Source of the DNA: Limnanthes douglasii subsp. nivea
Lineage: Eukaryota; Streptophyta; Magnoliopsida; Brassicales; Limnanthaceae
Direction of reading: 5' to 3'
DNA: 64,000 nt
Assembly: GCA_036936605.1 (NCBI GenBank)
Contig: JAUPFV010000001.1
Coordinates: forward strand, 119,730,771-119,794,770
The notes under the pieces were generated by a model. The model was not told the origin of the DNA, searched no databases, and was given only the letters and a program-made list of their open reading frames with translations. The position numbers were made by a program, and so were the translations under genes. Each line of letters begins with the position of its first letter. Position 1 is the stretch's first letter. Of the stretch, positions 10,970-20,924 are shown one piece after another.

Positions 10970-13900
10970 TCTTTCTCATTCTGTATGTAAGCCCAAATCG
11001 GGGACCTCCTCCTCCTCCAAGCAATTAGCAATTAGAAATCAAAGTTGACAAGTATTGATAAATGACAGAGATTTTGTTTTCAAAGGATTAGGAGATATGA
11101 ATATGTTGTTATATCTCTTAAATCATCTAACTATTTATAAGGATCATTAAACTCATATATAGGGTTGAAACTATTCAAAAAATCCTTCGGAAGAATCATG
11201 TTGATTGGATATACAACTTTTCGAAAAGATACATTTCTTCCAAAAAGTACATGTTCGAGTTCACAAGGACATGGCCTTTAGTTACCGCAGAAAAGAGTTG
11301 ATTTTAAGTTAAAATTTGTATTCTTATAAAGTTTTTTGTGGCAAGCCTTCTTTTGCCACACAAAATTTAAATTTTTACCTTTTGAACAATTTCCAAAGAT
11401 GGGAAAATATGTTATTTCTGTGACCACCAATATTTCACCGTAGTTAATTCACTTTGCTGCTACCAATGCTTTGGTTTCAGTCCTAACTTGTGCCAAAACG
11501 TTTCAATAGGGTTGGTGCAAGATTGTTTGCCTTGACTAAACTTTTAGTTGCCGCGATGAACTCTCTATTATCGCGAATGTTTTTATTTTATCATGACAAT
11601 GACCTATAATCTTGCATTACATTTCTGTTCTGCTTAGAATTGCCATGGAAAGCCCTATTATTATCGAAACTAACCTCATTTCTTAAACCTACAGTTCTTC
11701 AAAAGTCTATCAAACCCTTTCCATTGTCCACTCTTTGAATCTAGATGGTTTCGAAGATCTGATTCAAAGATCTGAAGTCGTCTTTGAAGCAACTCCAATC
11801 ACTTCATTTAATCAAAATTTCCAATAATCCCTCACTTGATTAAATACCATTTCTTATTTCCTCACTGAGAAAACGTTTGCACATAAAGAAAAATGTTTGT
11901 TTACTTGAATTTTACCATTGTGTAAAGACACAAAAAATAGATTGGAAAATATTGGTAGTCGTAATTTCAAACCAACCTCTTATGCAACCTAACCGACGAA
12001 CTCTCACACATAATTTTTTTATCAATATATTTGTCAATGTTTCTCCTAACACTGTTTTGGCCTTGTTCTCAATCCATTTCAAGCACCACAACTTGAAGTG
12101 AACTCGCTCTCTCATGAGAGGCGCCATCACCCCTATATTCTTATGGGCATAATTTGTATACTGTTTTTGTTATCTTTAGAAACACCTGACATAAGTATAC
12201 CCAATTGTCTTAAAATTTCCTTTAAAGTCACAATTCCATGATAATGAACAACATATAACACATACATCACAAATACAACTTTGTTATATATGTGTTGTAC
12301 ATTTCAGAAACAACTTACTGTTACCCATTATAATTAAATGTCTAGATATTCTATAGTAAAATTTGGTTTCCATCACTTTTAGAATGTTATTTTAAGAGTT
12401 TTAGTCTCGCCTCTCTAGATTGGAAGTTTTCAATTCTCAAGCTAATGGTTTGGTAAACAGAGTTTCTAGGTTCTCACTCGAACGCACGTACTAGACAAAT
12501 ATAATTCCACCTTGAATTAGTTGTCTAGCATACTTATGTCTTAGAATTATATGTCTACAATTACCATTGAAGACCCTACCTAAATTTGACTATCACAATA
12601 TATTTTGATTATCATATTCCCCTCAAAGGAGAATGATATCTCCAACAAAACACATTTCAACTCTGCAACCAAAGAAGATATACACATTTCTTTCTTTGAT
12701 TCACAAGAAACAACACCTCCTGGAAAAGTGAACATCCACCATGTAGTCGATCTGTTATCGGATAAACTGGTGATCTAACTTGCATCAACGTATCTCTCAA
12801 GTACTTTAGGAAAATTAAAATATTGGAGGTAAATGTTTTTGGTATTCTTTAAGTATCCTAAAACACTTCTAATTTCATCCCAATGTTTTATACTTTCATT
12901 ACTGGTTAATTAATGTAGTTTACTTATCGCGAACTAAATATCATTCCTAGTGCACAAAACTGCATACATCAAATTTTCTACTGCATAACTATATTTTAAT
13001 TGAGCCACCGCTAGTCTATCCCCCTCCCCACAAGTAGGATCAATTGACATATATACTTCTTTTAATGTTTGATGTTTGAACTTATCAACTACTTTCTCAA
13101 TATAATGAGATTGAATTATGGCATAACGTTTTTATTTTTTAATATATTTATTCATAAAATAATATCTATTTCATTAAGATCTTTCATGTTAAAAGTAAAG
13201 GACATAAACCTCTTTGTTTCAATAAAACTCTTATTTATATCATTAGTTAGTATAAGAAACTTATCTATGTACAGACACAATATGACCACTATCTCACTAC
13301 GAACTCTAGCGTAGAAACACTTATATGCCATTTTATGTCTAAACCCACCTGAGACAATTGCCTGACCATAATTTTCATTCCATTTAAAGTGATTTCTTTA
13401 GACCATATAATGAATTAACAAGCCTATATAACTTAGAATCATTCCCGGGAAGTACAAAACCTCTAAATTGTTCCATATAGATCTCATGAGAGATCTTAAT
13501 TTAGGAAAATGATTTTGACACCCGTTTGGTGAATCTTCAAATTTTATACCAATGCAATTAATTCAAGTGTTCCAATTTTTGTGGTTCTCGCAACCAAAGA
13601 ATATGTGTCAAAGTAATATGTTATTTTATTTTGTCGAAAACCCTTAGCTCATAATATTACTTTACAAGTTTGAAGGATTCCATCCATGTGATATTACTTC
13701 CTAAATACTCACTTATAAGAAATTGCTAATGAATCATAAGTTAAGTTGACTGATTCTCAAGAATGATTAGAGATGATTAAATCCATTTCATTATTTATGA
13801 CATGTTACAAAAATACAGAGTCTCATGACAATATTATATCCTTATAATATATAAGTTCGTCTTTCATAGAAATTACTACCATTTAACTCACATATATCGA

Positions 13901-15066
13901 TGCGTATTAAATTTAATAATTTAGTACATCTTTCGACATATTGTAAAAAATTCTAAATCATTTTAAATTCTATACAATGTTCATATTTCTCATATGAACC
14001 TATATCATATTTTATAAATCTTATTTTGACAATTCAATTTATCATGTTATGTTCTATATGATAAAGTCTACCATGCCATAACAAATAATCATTACGAGAA
14101 CAAATATAAAATAACTTTCTTCATTATACTCACTAAATTTTCAGAAGTACATCGTTTTATTATTATCATGTTACTTGAGTATTTTTATCTTAACAAAGAC
14201 ACCTTATTTGGTCACAATGAGTTTATTGAATTAGTACAAAGAAAAAATTCCATATTTAGTTAAAAAATTATCGGACAACAACTTTATGTTCATTTCCAAA
14301 ACATAAAAATATTTGTGAGAAGTTTTTTTTTTCATTGTAAACACTAACTCGACGTTCCCACATCATTCCAATTTTGATATGTCGGTATTTTTTTATTTGC
14401 ACCTCATATGCTCACTACTTATTTAATTGATTTAAATAAAGCTCTATCATGGGAAACATGTACCGATTCACATGTATCATACCACCAACCATATAAATTT
14501 TATTCTGCAATATTGACTTCGTTAAGTACTCCCATAATTTTATCATTCACATTGTTTACATTCTCACTCTTCTTTCGCAGATTATAATCTCTTGTACAAT
14601 GATTTAGTTTAACATAAACAGAACACATAATTTCACTATCAATAAATTATCAAATTTTTTTTCCCTATATTTTGTATTAAATCATGTTTGATGGTTCAAA
14701 AATTTATGATTTTAGAATATTCCTCCACTTTTGTACGCACAAGTAATTTAACTATGTTTCTAGAATTAAGAGTTTGGAAGATCATAAGTTTTTCTACTAA
14801 AAACTTATAAGCCGGATATTTAGATATAGTATATTTATTGGTATTTATGTTTCTCTTTGAGAATGCTTCATATTTGAATTCCGATGTTAAGTATGGCAGA
14901 AATAAGACTTATTGTTGTCGCGATACGCCTTCTTTTTTAAGACTATATTGCTTAACCTTCTATATAGTTCACTCTTTGAATCTAGGTTAATTAGATGGTC
15001 TAAACTCGTCTTTGGATAAACTTTGATCACTTCATTTTATCAAAATTTCAGACATACGCTGGTGAG
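10970..15066 (-). mobile_element. Old Ty1/copia LTR retrotransposon remnant
   Basis: Minus-strand pol fragments (see next entry) lie between two stretches that look like decayed LTR parts. These are 11635-11830 and 14880-15060, both containing CACTCTTTGAATCTAG followed by CGTCTTTG and ATCACTTCATTT-ATCAAAATTT. The left part (10970-11300), read on the minus strand, has LTR style with CCTTATAAATAG as a TATA box near 11140. Outer ends and target duplication cannot be fixed. The copy is strongly eroded. Confidence 0.65.
12390..14700 (-). pseudogene. Copia gag-pol remnant (zinc knuckle, reverse transcriptase, RNase H)
   Basis: Reading the minus strand from high to low coordinates: a nucleocapsid knuckle remnant (VYVKLNHCTRDYNLRK, about 14590-14640), then reverse transcriptase pieces DTYSLVARTTKI (13550-13610), EIYMEQFRGFVLPGND with LYRLVNSLYGLKKS (13390-13480), LCLYIDKFLI in place of the YVDD box and FNMKDLNEIDIIL (13130-13300). 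CTRND and HWDEIRSVLGYLKN follow (12830-12960), then RNase H (ERYVDAS, TTWWMFTFPGGVVSCESKK, 12680-12810) and its tail (RHIILRHKYARQLIQGG, LETLFTKPLA, 12430-12560). Dozens of stops and shifts are present. Integrase is not recognisable. Confidence 0.75.
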
Positions 15067-15393
15067 TACAATTGACTTGAAAATTGTTAAATATATAACT
15101 CTTATTAAAATAATGAAAAATTATAATTCATTTTGTTTTTATTATGTTATAAAACTCTATTTTAGTTTTATTATACTATAATGTACAAGATTCAATTCAA
15201 AGATAAAAAATATTTTAAGGAAAAATGTTTCAAACTTATATATTGCAATTAATATAAGTAACAATAGTTAAAAAATAAAAATTGGATTACAAAATTTAAG
15301 CTACAACCTTATAAAAACTAAGGATTTTTCAGTCTTCATTAATATTCGTCACTCTATAGTCTTGATGCTTAGAATGTTTGATATTAGTAAATA

Positions 15394-15915
15394 TGAAAAT
15401 GCAGGCAAATACTGGAGTCGTACAACATAGAATCTCTACATAAGAAAATGTCGACCACATGATAAATGGTTGGTAGCAGTCCGTTCGGATGCATGACAAC
15501 CCATCAAAAGAATAAAGATATGATTATAAAATAAATTCTTATTGTTAGCGTAAAAAATTTGTTGTGAATGAGTCGAATAGTGCCTTGACAGTGTACCGTG
15601 TTCGGCGATACAATTTTGTGTCATTGACAATATGCTGTAATACAATGGATGGTTTTCTTATTAGTGTATATGAGCCCATTAGGCTCATTGTCTAGTAAGA
15701 CTATTTATTTTTTATAAATAGACTACTAGGACTACACAAAACACAATCTAAAATCTGTAACATTTTCTATCATAGTGAAACTCTTTTCTCTGGCGGCGCC
15801 CATGGGCGTAGACGATTGTCAAACCACTTTAAATCCTGTGTTCATTTCAGTATGTCCTTCATATATGTTCCGTGCTTGAGACATTTTGTGATAATTGCAT
15901 AGTGATTTAATAACA
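15394..15915 (+). repeat. 5' LTR of the 15.4-20.9 kb copia element
   Basis: 522 bp starting TGAAAATGCAGG and ending TTTAATAACA just before the primer-binding site. The first 135 bp match 20788-20924 (GGAGTCGTACAACATAGAATC, AAATGTCGACCACATGATAA). A TATA-like TTTTATAAATAG lies near 15710. The end section has the CATGGGCGTAGACGATTG and AACCACTTTAAATCC style common in Tork-type LTRs. Confidence 0.8.
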
Positions 15916-15919
15916 AAAT

Positions 15920-15932
15920 TGGTATCAGAGCC
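15920..15932 (+). promoter_or_regulatory. Primer-binding site (initiator Met tRNA)
   Basis: TGGTATCAGAGCC, the usual plant copia site complementary to the 3' end of initiator Met-tRNA, four bases after the LTR. Confidence 0.9.
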
Positions 15933-15962
15933 ACATGGTGAAATTAGGGATTGTGTTCATAC

Positions 15963-16748
15963 ATGATTGAAAAAATTGATGGGGGATCCAGCTTTGCGTT
16001 GTGGAAGATTAAACTGAAATCTTCAGTGGTACTGCAAGGGTTGTGGAGAATAAGTTACAAGAATAGAGGAAAGAAGAGGAGAAGCAAGATCTTCAAGAAA
16101 GAGCTTTGTGTTGGATTTTAATGAGTGTGAAAGACAATGTGCTTTGCGAGATTAATGGTGAGAAGACTGCTGCCTGCGGATGGAAGAAACTAAGAGATCT
16201 TTACTCAGAGAAATCAGTAGTAAATCGATTATACTTGAAGAAGCGTTTTTATGATTTCAGATTGAAAGAAGGTATGTCCATAACTGAGCACTTAGATAAT
16301 TTTAAATCAATTGTAATGGAGTTGAAGAACATTGATATCAATATTAAGGATGAGGATCAAGATTTGTTTGTATTCAGATTGTTACCAACTCCCTATGAAA
16401 AATTCGTAGATACCATTATGTATGGTAATGATAAGTTATCGCTAGTAGATGTCAAAGGGGTACCGAAATCAAAGGAGATGAGACAGTTGCAGTCAGACAA
16501 TCAGGTTGAAAGGAAAGGTTTTATGACTAGAAAAAGATCTAGAAGCAAAGCGAGTTCGTTAAGAATGAAGAACTGGAGGTCCAAATCAAAGGTAAAGCAC
16601 TCAAACTGTTATGAATGTGGTGAGCAGGGCCATTATAGGAGATATTGTCCAAAACTGAATGGTAAGAAGGGAAATCAAAAGGAAAATGCAACAAACATTG
16701 TTTAAGGTGTGAACGATTCAGACGATAGTGAAAATAGTGGTAGATGAG
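15963..16748 (+). pseudogene. Copia gag (15.4-20.9 kb element)
   Basis: The start MIEKIDGGSSFALWKIKLKS at 15963 is typical of Tork-type gag. A frameshift near 16080 moves into the frame that holds the rest (LMSVKDNVLCEI, LYLKKRFYDFRLKEGMSI, LLPTPYEKFVDTI). A classical CCHC zinc knuckle, CYECGEQGHYRRYC, is at about 16607-16650. The frame is stopped at 16703-16705 and near 16748. It then continues into protease, so this was one gag-pol frame. Gag packages the element RNA. This copy is inactive. Confidence 0.85.
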
Positions 16749-16759
16749 ATGTATTATCC

Positions 16760-19700
16760 GTGAGTTCAGACTATGGGAAAAAATCTTGTGTAATTGATAC
16801 TGGCGCTACATATCACATGTTTCAGTTCAAGCAGTGGTTCAATACGTACAAGCCAATGCAGGGAACTATCTATTTAGGGAACAATCATTCGTTGACTGTT
16901 GGTGGTATTGGTAGCGTCAGAATTAGAATGTTTGACGGGGTTGTTGGAATCTTGACGTGCTGGCATGTTCCTGGATTAAAGAGAAACCTGACTTCTCTTA
17001 GGAATCTAGAATCCCGGGGTTACAAGTATCGTGCAAAAGACGGTGTAATTAAAGTGACAAAATGCTCAATGGTATGCATGAAGGGCAGTTTGCAGAAGGG
17101 TCTTTACATTCTCCAACGGAGTGTTGTTATGGGAGATGCTGCAGTAGCATCATCAGAGAGTAATAGGCAAAGTGGGCATAATCAAAATAAGTTGTGGTAT
17201 TGACGTCTTGGTCACATGAGTGACAGAGGATTAGCTGTTTCGGGAAAGAGATATTTGTTGAAAGGGTATAAAGCAGAATCATTGGGATTTTGTGAGAACT
17301 GTGTGTTTGGTAAACAAACTAGAGCCAAATTCAACAAATCAGCTGTAAGAAAGACTAAAGAGATAGTGGGCTACATTCACTCAGATATTTGGGGTCCAAA
17401 CAGAATTTCATCCAAGAGCGGAGCCAGATACTACATGAGTTTGATTGATGATTATTCAAGGATGGTGTGGGTTTACTTTCTGAAGCGAAATATAAGGCAT
17501 ATTCAACCTTTGTCAAATGGAAGATGATGATTGAGAAGCAAACAAGAAGAAAAATCAAACATTTAAGGGCAGGTAATGGGTTAGGATATTGCAATCGTGA
17601 GTTCAACGAATTCTATAAAGATGAGGGAATAGTACGCCATCGCACTTGTTCTAAAACACCATAACAGAATGGATTCGCAGAAAGAATGAACAAAACACTT
17701 TGTGACAAGGCATAAAGTATGCTCTCGGATTCCGGTGTGGGAAATAAGTTTTGGGCTGAAGCTATCAATACAATATGTTACTTGGTGAATCGGTTTCCAT
17801 CAACGTTATTGAATTAAAACTCCTTTTGATATTTGGTCTGGATCGTCGGCTGATTATGAACATTTGAGGGTGTTCGATTGTCCTGCGTATGCTCATGTGA
17901 GAGATGGTGAACTTGAGTCGATGGAAAAAAGGTGTATATTTCTAGGATATGCTACTGGATTGAAGAGATATAGGTTATGGTGTACCATCCAAAGTCTCCA
18001 GGTTTTCTCATCAGTAGGGACGTTACTTTTAATGAGTTTGCTTCGATATACAGTCAGAAGTAAGTAGGACAAATGGTCGAATCAGGATCGGTTGTGAGTA
18101 AACATGTGGAACTTGAAGTAGAATCAGTTCCTAGCAGGTCCGATAATTCAAGTGGTTCTGAGGTGGATCTAGAATCAGGAGGTGAAGCGTCAGCATCGGA
18201 TGATAGTGACGATGATGCGCCCGAACCAGAATAACAAACTTATAACATAGTATTGAGCAGAGAAATAAAAGATATTAGACTTCTAAAAAGGTATGCAATC
18301 TAGTTGCATATGCTCTGTCAGTTGCAGAAGAAGTTGAGATGCAGGAACCTAGTAGCTACAGAGAAGCTATAACGAGTACAGAGACAGTTCACCATAATAA
18401 TCATAATAATCAAACATGGAAGCTTATTGACTTTCCTAAATGACAGAAGATAGTAGGCAGTAAATGGGTGTTCAAGAAAAAGGAAGGTAATCCAGGGGTT
18501 GAGGCATCTTGATTCAAGGTAAGATTGGTCGCTAAGGGCTTTACTCAAAGGGAAAGAATCGACTTCAATAAAGTGTTTTATCCAGTGGTGAAGCATAGTT
18601 TGATTCGAGTTTTGTTAGCCATAGTAGTTTTGCAAGATTTAGAGCTTGAGCAGTTGGATGTAAAGACTGCGTTTCTACATGGTGAATTGGAGGAGCAAAT
18701 CTACACGCGGCAACCAGAGGGAATTATCGAACCTAATATGGAGGATAAAGTTTGACTGCTGAAAAAGTCACTGTATGGTTTGAAACAGTCACCTAGGCAA
18801 TGGTATAAACGTTTTGATACATTCGTGGTGTCAAAAGGGTTCACGAGGAGTCCATATGATAGTTGTGTGTATCATCAAAAGATGTCAAGCGATTTTTATG
18901 TTTACTTGTTGTTGTATGTGGATGATATACTTATTTTTGCTTGTAGTATGTCACATATTGTGCAGATAAAGAAGTAACTTAGTGCCGAGTTTGAGATGAA
19001 GGATCTGGGTAGAGCAAAGAAAATTCCTGGTATGGAGATTATTATGAACAAAAGTGTAGGATCATTACACTTGTCTCAAGGAATTTATATTGAGAAAGTG
19101 TTAAAATGATTCAACATGTTTGATGCTGAAGCAGTTAGCATTCCGTTTACTACTCATTTCAAGTTGTCTGCAGTAGAAACGGCCAAAGACGATGTTGAGT
19201 TGGAACAAATATCAAAGGTTCCATATGCAAGTGCAGTTGTTAGTATCATATATGCTATGGTATGCACATGTCCTGATATTTCACATGCGGTTAGTGTAGT
19301 TAGCAGGTACATGGGATGTCTTGGGAAAGAACACTGGCAGGCAGTGGAATGGATACTTTGGTATCTTAAGAATATTGTGAACGTTGGCTTAAGTTTTAAC
19401 AAGACCGATATTAATGAATCGTTGAATGATGTTGCAGGATCACAGGTTGATTTTCTTGATTCTGATTTTGCAGTTGATATGGATAAAAGAAGATCTCTGA
19501 CAAGATATGTATTTACTCTAGCTGGGAGTGCAATCAGTTGGAAAGCACAGTTGCAAACTACTGTAGCTTTGTCTACAACAGAGGTAGAGTACATGGCAAT
19601 AATGGAAGCAGTTAAAGAGGCAATATGGTTGCAAGGTTTGGTGGCAGATTTGGGCTTGGATAAGACTACTACAAAATTATTTTGTGACAGTAAAAGCGCT

Positions 19701-19910
19701 ATACACCTTACAGGGAACCAGATGTACCATGAGCGTACAAAGCACATAGATGTCAGGTATCATTGTATTCGTGATATAATATCAAATGGAATTGTCGATG
19801 TGAAGAAAATGTCTACACACGATAATCCAGTAGGTATAATGACCAAAGCAGTATCAATTCGAAATTTTAGGGAGTGCCTAAACTGGATTGGTGTTCGCAG
19901 TATAGAGTGA
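16760..19910 (+). pseudogene. Copia pol: protease, integrase, reverse transcriptase, RNase H (15.4-20.9 kb element)
   Basis: Protease motif CVIDTGATYHMF (about 16785-16820). GAG-pre-integrase and integrase start (FCENCVFGKQ, GYIHSDIWGPN, SLIDDYSRMVWVYF, 17216-17500). The rest of integrase is shifted (LRAGNGLGYCNREFNEFY, QNGFAERMNKTL, to about 17950). Reverse transcriptase: WVFKKKEG, FKVRLVAKGFTQRE, LDVKTAFLHGELEEQIY, SLYGLKQSPRQWYKRF and catalytic LLYVDDILIF (near 18920). RNase H: DSDFAVDMDKRRSLTRYVFT and ALSTTEVEYMA (19450-19600), with tail KHIDVRYHCIRD ending at TGA 19908-19910. Stops lie at 17201-17203, 18753-18755, 18975-18977 and 19107-19109, with frameshifts near 17490, 17800 and 18100-18500. 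RNase H alone remains a 264-codon open frame. Confidence 0.88.
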
Positions 19911-19982
19911 ATGCCTTAGGGGCATTTCGTGAGTCCGAAGAAGAGAAGTTTCTTTGTTGATAGTGAAGAAAGGATATTCGCC

Positions 19983-19995
19983 TTAAGGGGAAGAT
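19983..19995 (+). promoter_or_regulatory. Polypurine tract of the copia element
   Basis: TTAAGGGGAAGAT directly before the TG that opens the 3' LTR. Confidence 0.65.
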
Positions 19996-19997
19996 TG

Positions 19998-20234
19998 TGT
20001 TGGGAATATGGGGGCTCGGTCCGCATATTCTGCCTTCGTATATAAGTACGGAACAGCACAATCTCAACACTAGAATGATATTGTCCGCTTTGGGCCCACT
20101 GGCCCGCATGGCTTTGCTTTTTGTGCACTTCCAAAATACCTCACATTAGTTAAGGTATGTTCTTACTTATATACCACTGATCATTCCCATTCCGAACCGA
20201 TGTGAGATGTGGGACTTTGGTCGCCACCTTAACA
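19998..20234 (-). repeat. TRIM terminal repeat (left, 3' LTR of the TRIM)
   Basis: 237 bp matching 20552-20787. Contains TATATAAG on both strands. Confidence 0.85.
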
Positions 20235-20535
20235 AATCCTCCTCTAAAAAAAAGTACCACGTCAGCCTTCTCTCAAGTGACTTCCATCCGTCCACTCTAA
20301 TCAGGTTGGGGGCTACCTCACCATAGAGGCACTACGAATGTTACTGCGCACCTTCTCTTAGACCCAACTGTCTTGTTACTTAGCGCCACTCCTCACTCCA
20401 ATCAAGTACAACCGCTTGATGAGTCACGAACACTTCAAATTAGGATCTCTAGAACAGATCATCTTAAGCATATATACTGGTTCATCATATGTTCGAATTC
20501 CGAGAATTTCGCCACCATCGCTTTTTGTTTGGGTC

Positions 20536-20550
20536 TGGCTCTGATACCAT
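20536..20550 (-). promoter_or_regulatory. TRIM primer-binding site
   Basis: Minus-strand TGGTATCAGAGCC (initiator Met-tRNA type), two bases inside the right repeat. Confidence 0.85.
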
Positions 20551-20551
20551 G

Positions 20552-20787
20552 TGTTGGGAATATGGGGGCTCGGTCCGCATATTCCACCTTCGTATATAAG
20601 TAAGAACAACACGATCTCAACACTAGTATGATATTGTCCGCGTTGGGCCCACTGGCCCACACGACTTTGCTTTTGGTCCACTTCCAAAAAGCCTCACATT
20701 AGTTGAGGTATGTTCTTACTTATATACCACTGATCCTTCCCATGTCGAACCGAACTAGGATGTGGGACTTTGGTCGCCACCTTAACA
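20552..20787 (-). repeat. TRIM terminal repeat (right, 5' LTR of the TRIM)
   Basis: 236-bp copy. It holds a perfect 17-bp inverted repeat GTATATAAGTAAGAACA (20592-20608 on plus, 20711-20727 on minus), so each arm presents a TATATAAG box on opposite strands. Confidence 0.85.
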
Positions 20788-20924
20788 AAAATGCAGGCGA
20801 ATATCGGAGTCGTACAACATAGAATCTTTACATAAGAAAATGTCGACCACATGATAAATGGTTGGTAGCGGTCCATTCGGATGCATGAGAACCTATCAAA
20901 ATAATAATGATATGATTATAAAAT
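20788..20924 (+). repeat. Truncated remainder of the copia 3' LTR
   Basis: AAAATGCAGGCGAATATCGG onwards matches 15396-15530 of the 5' LTR with about a dozen differences. Similarity stops abruptly after GATTATAAAATAA. Confidence 0.85.

Larger units (their letters stand above)
19998..20787 (-). mobile_element. TRIM (terminal-repeat retrotransposon in miniature) nested in the copia 3' LTR
   Basis: Two direct repeats of about 236 bp (19998-20234 and 20552-20787) flank a 317-bp non-coding centre. On the minus strand each repeat starts TGTTAAGGTGGCGACC and ends ATATTCCCAACA. The centre carries a primer-binding site next to the right repeat (plus-strand GGCTCTGATACCATG, i.e. TGGTATCAGAGCC on the minus strand), which sets the orientation. 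There is no coding capacity, so movement would need enzymes from another element. The repeats differ by roughly 8%. Left flank GATTG and right flank AAAAT show no target duplication. Confidence 0.85.
15394..20924 (+). mobile_element. Ty1/copia LTR retrotransposon (Tork/Tnt1-like), 3' LTR disrupted by a TRIM and truncated
   Basis: The 5' LTR (15394-15915) is followed by a Met-initiator-tRNA primer-binding site, gag, protease, integrase, reverse transcriptase and RNase H, all on the plus strand. The 3' LTR begins TGAAAATGCAGG like the 5' one, but a TRIM sits right after its first two bases. Only about 137 bp of LTR follow the TRIM (20788-20924). The remaining 390 bp or so are gone. No target duplication can be assigned because of the truncation. 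Confidence 0.88.

Noticed and set aside
19154..19747. 197-codon open frame on the minus strand
   Set aside because: Exact antisense shadow of the open copia RNase H frame. No similarity of its own.
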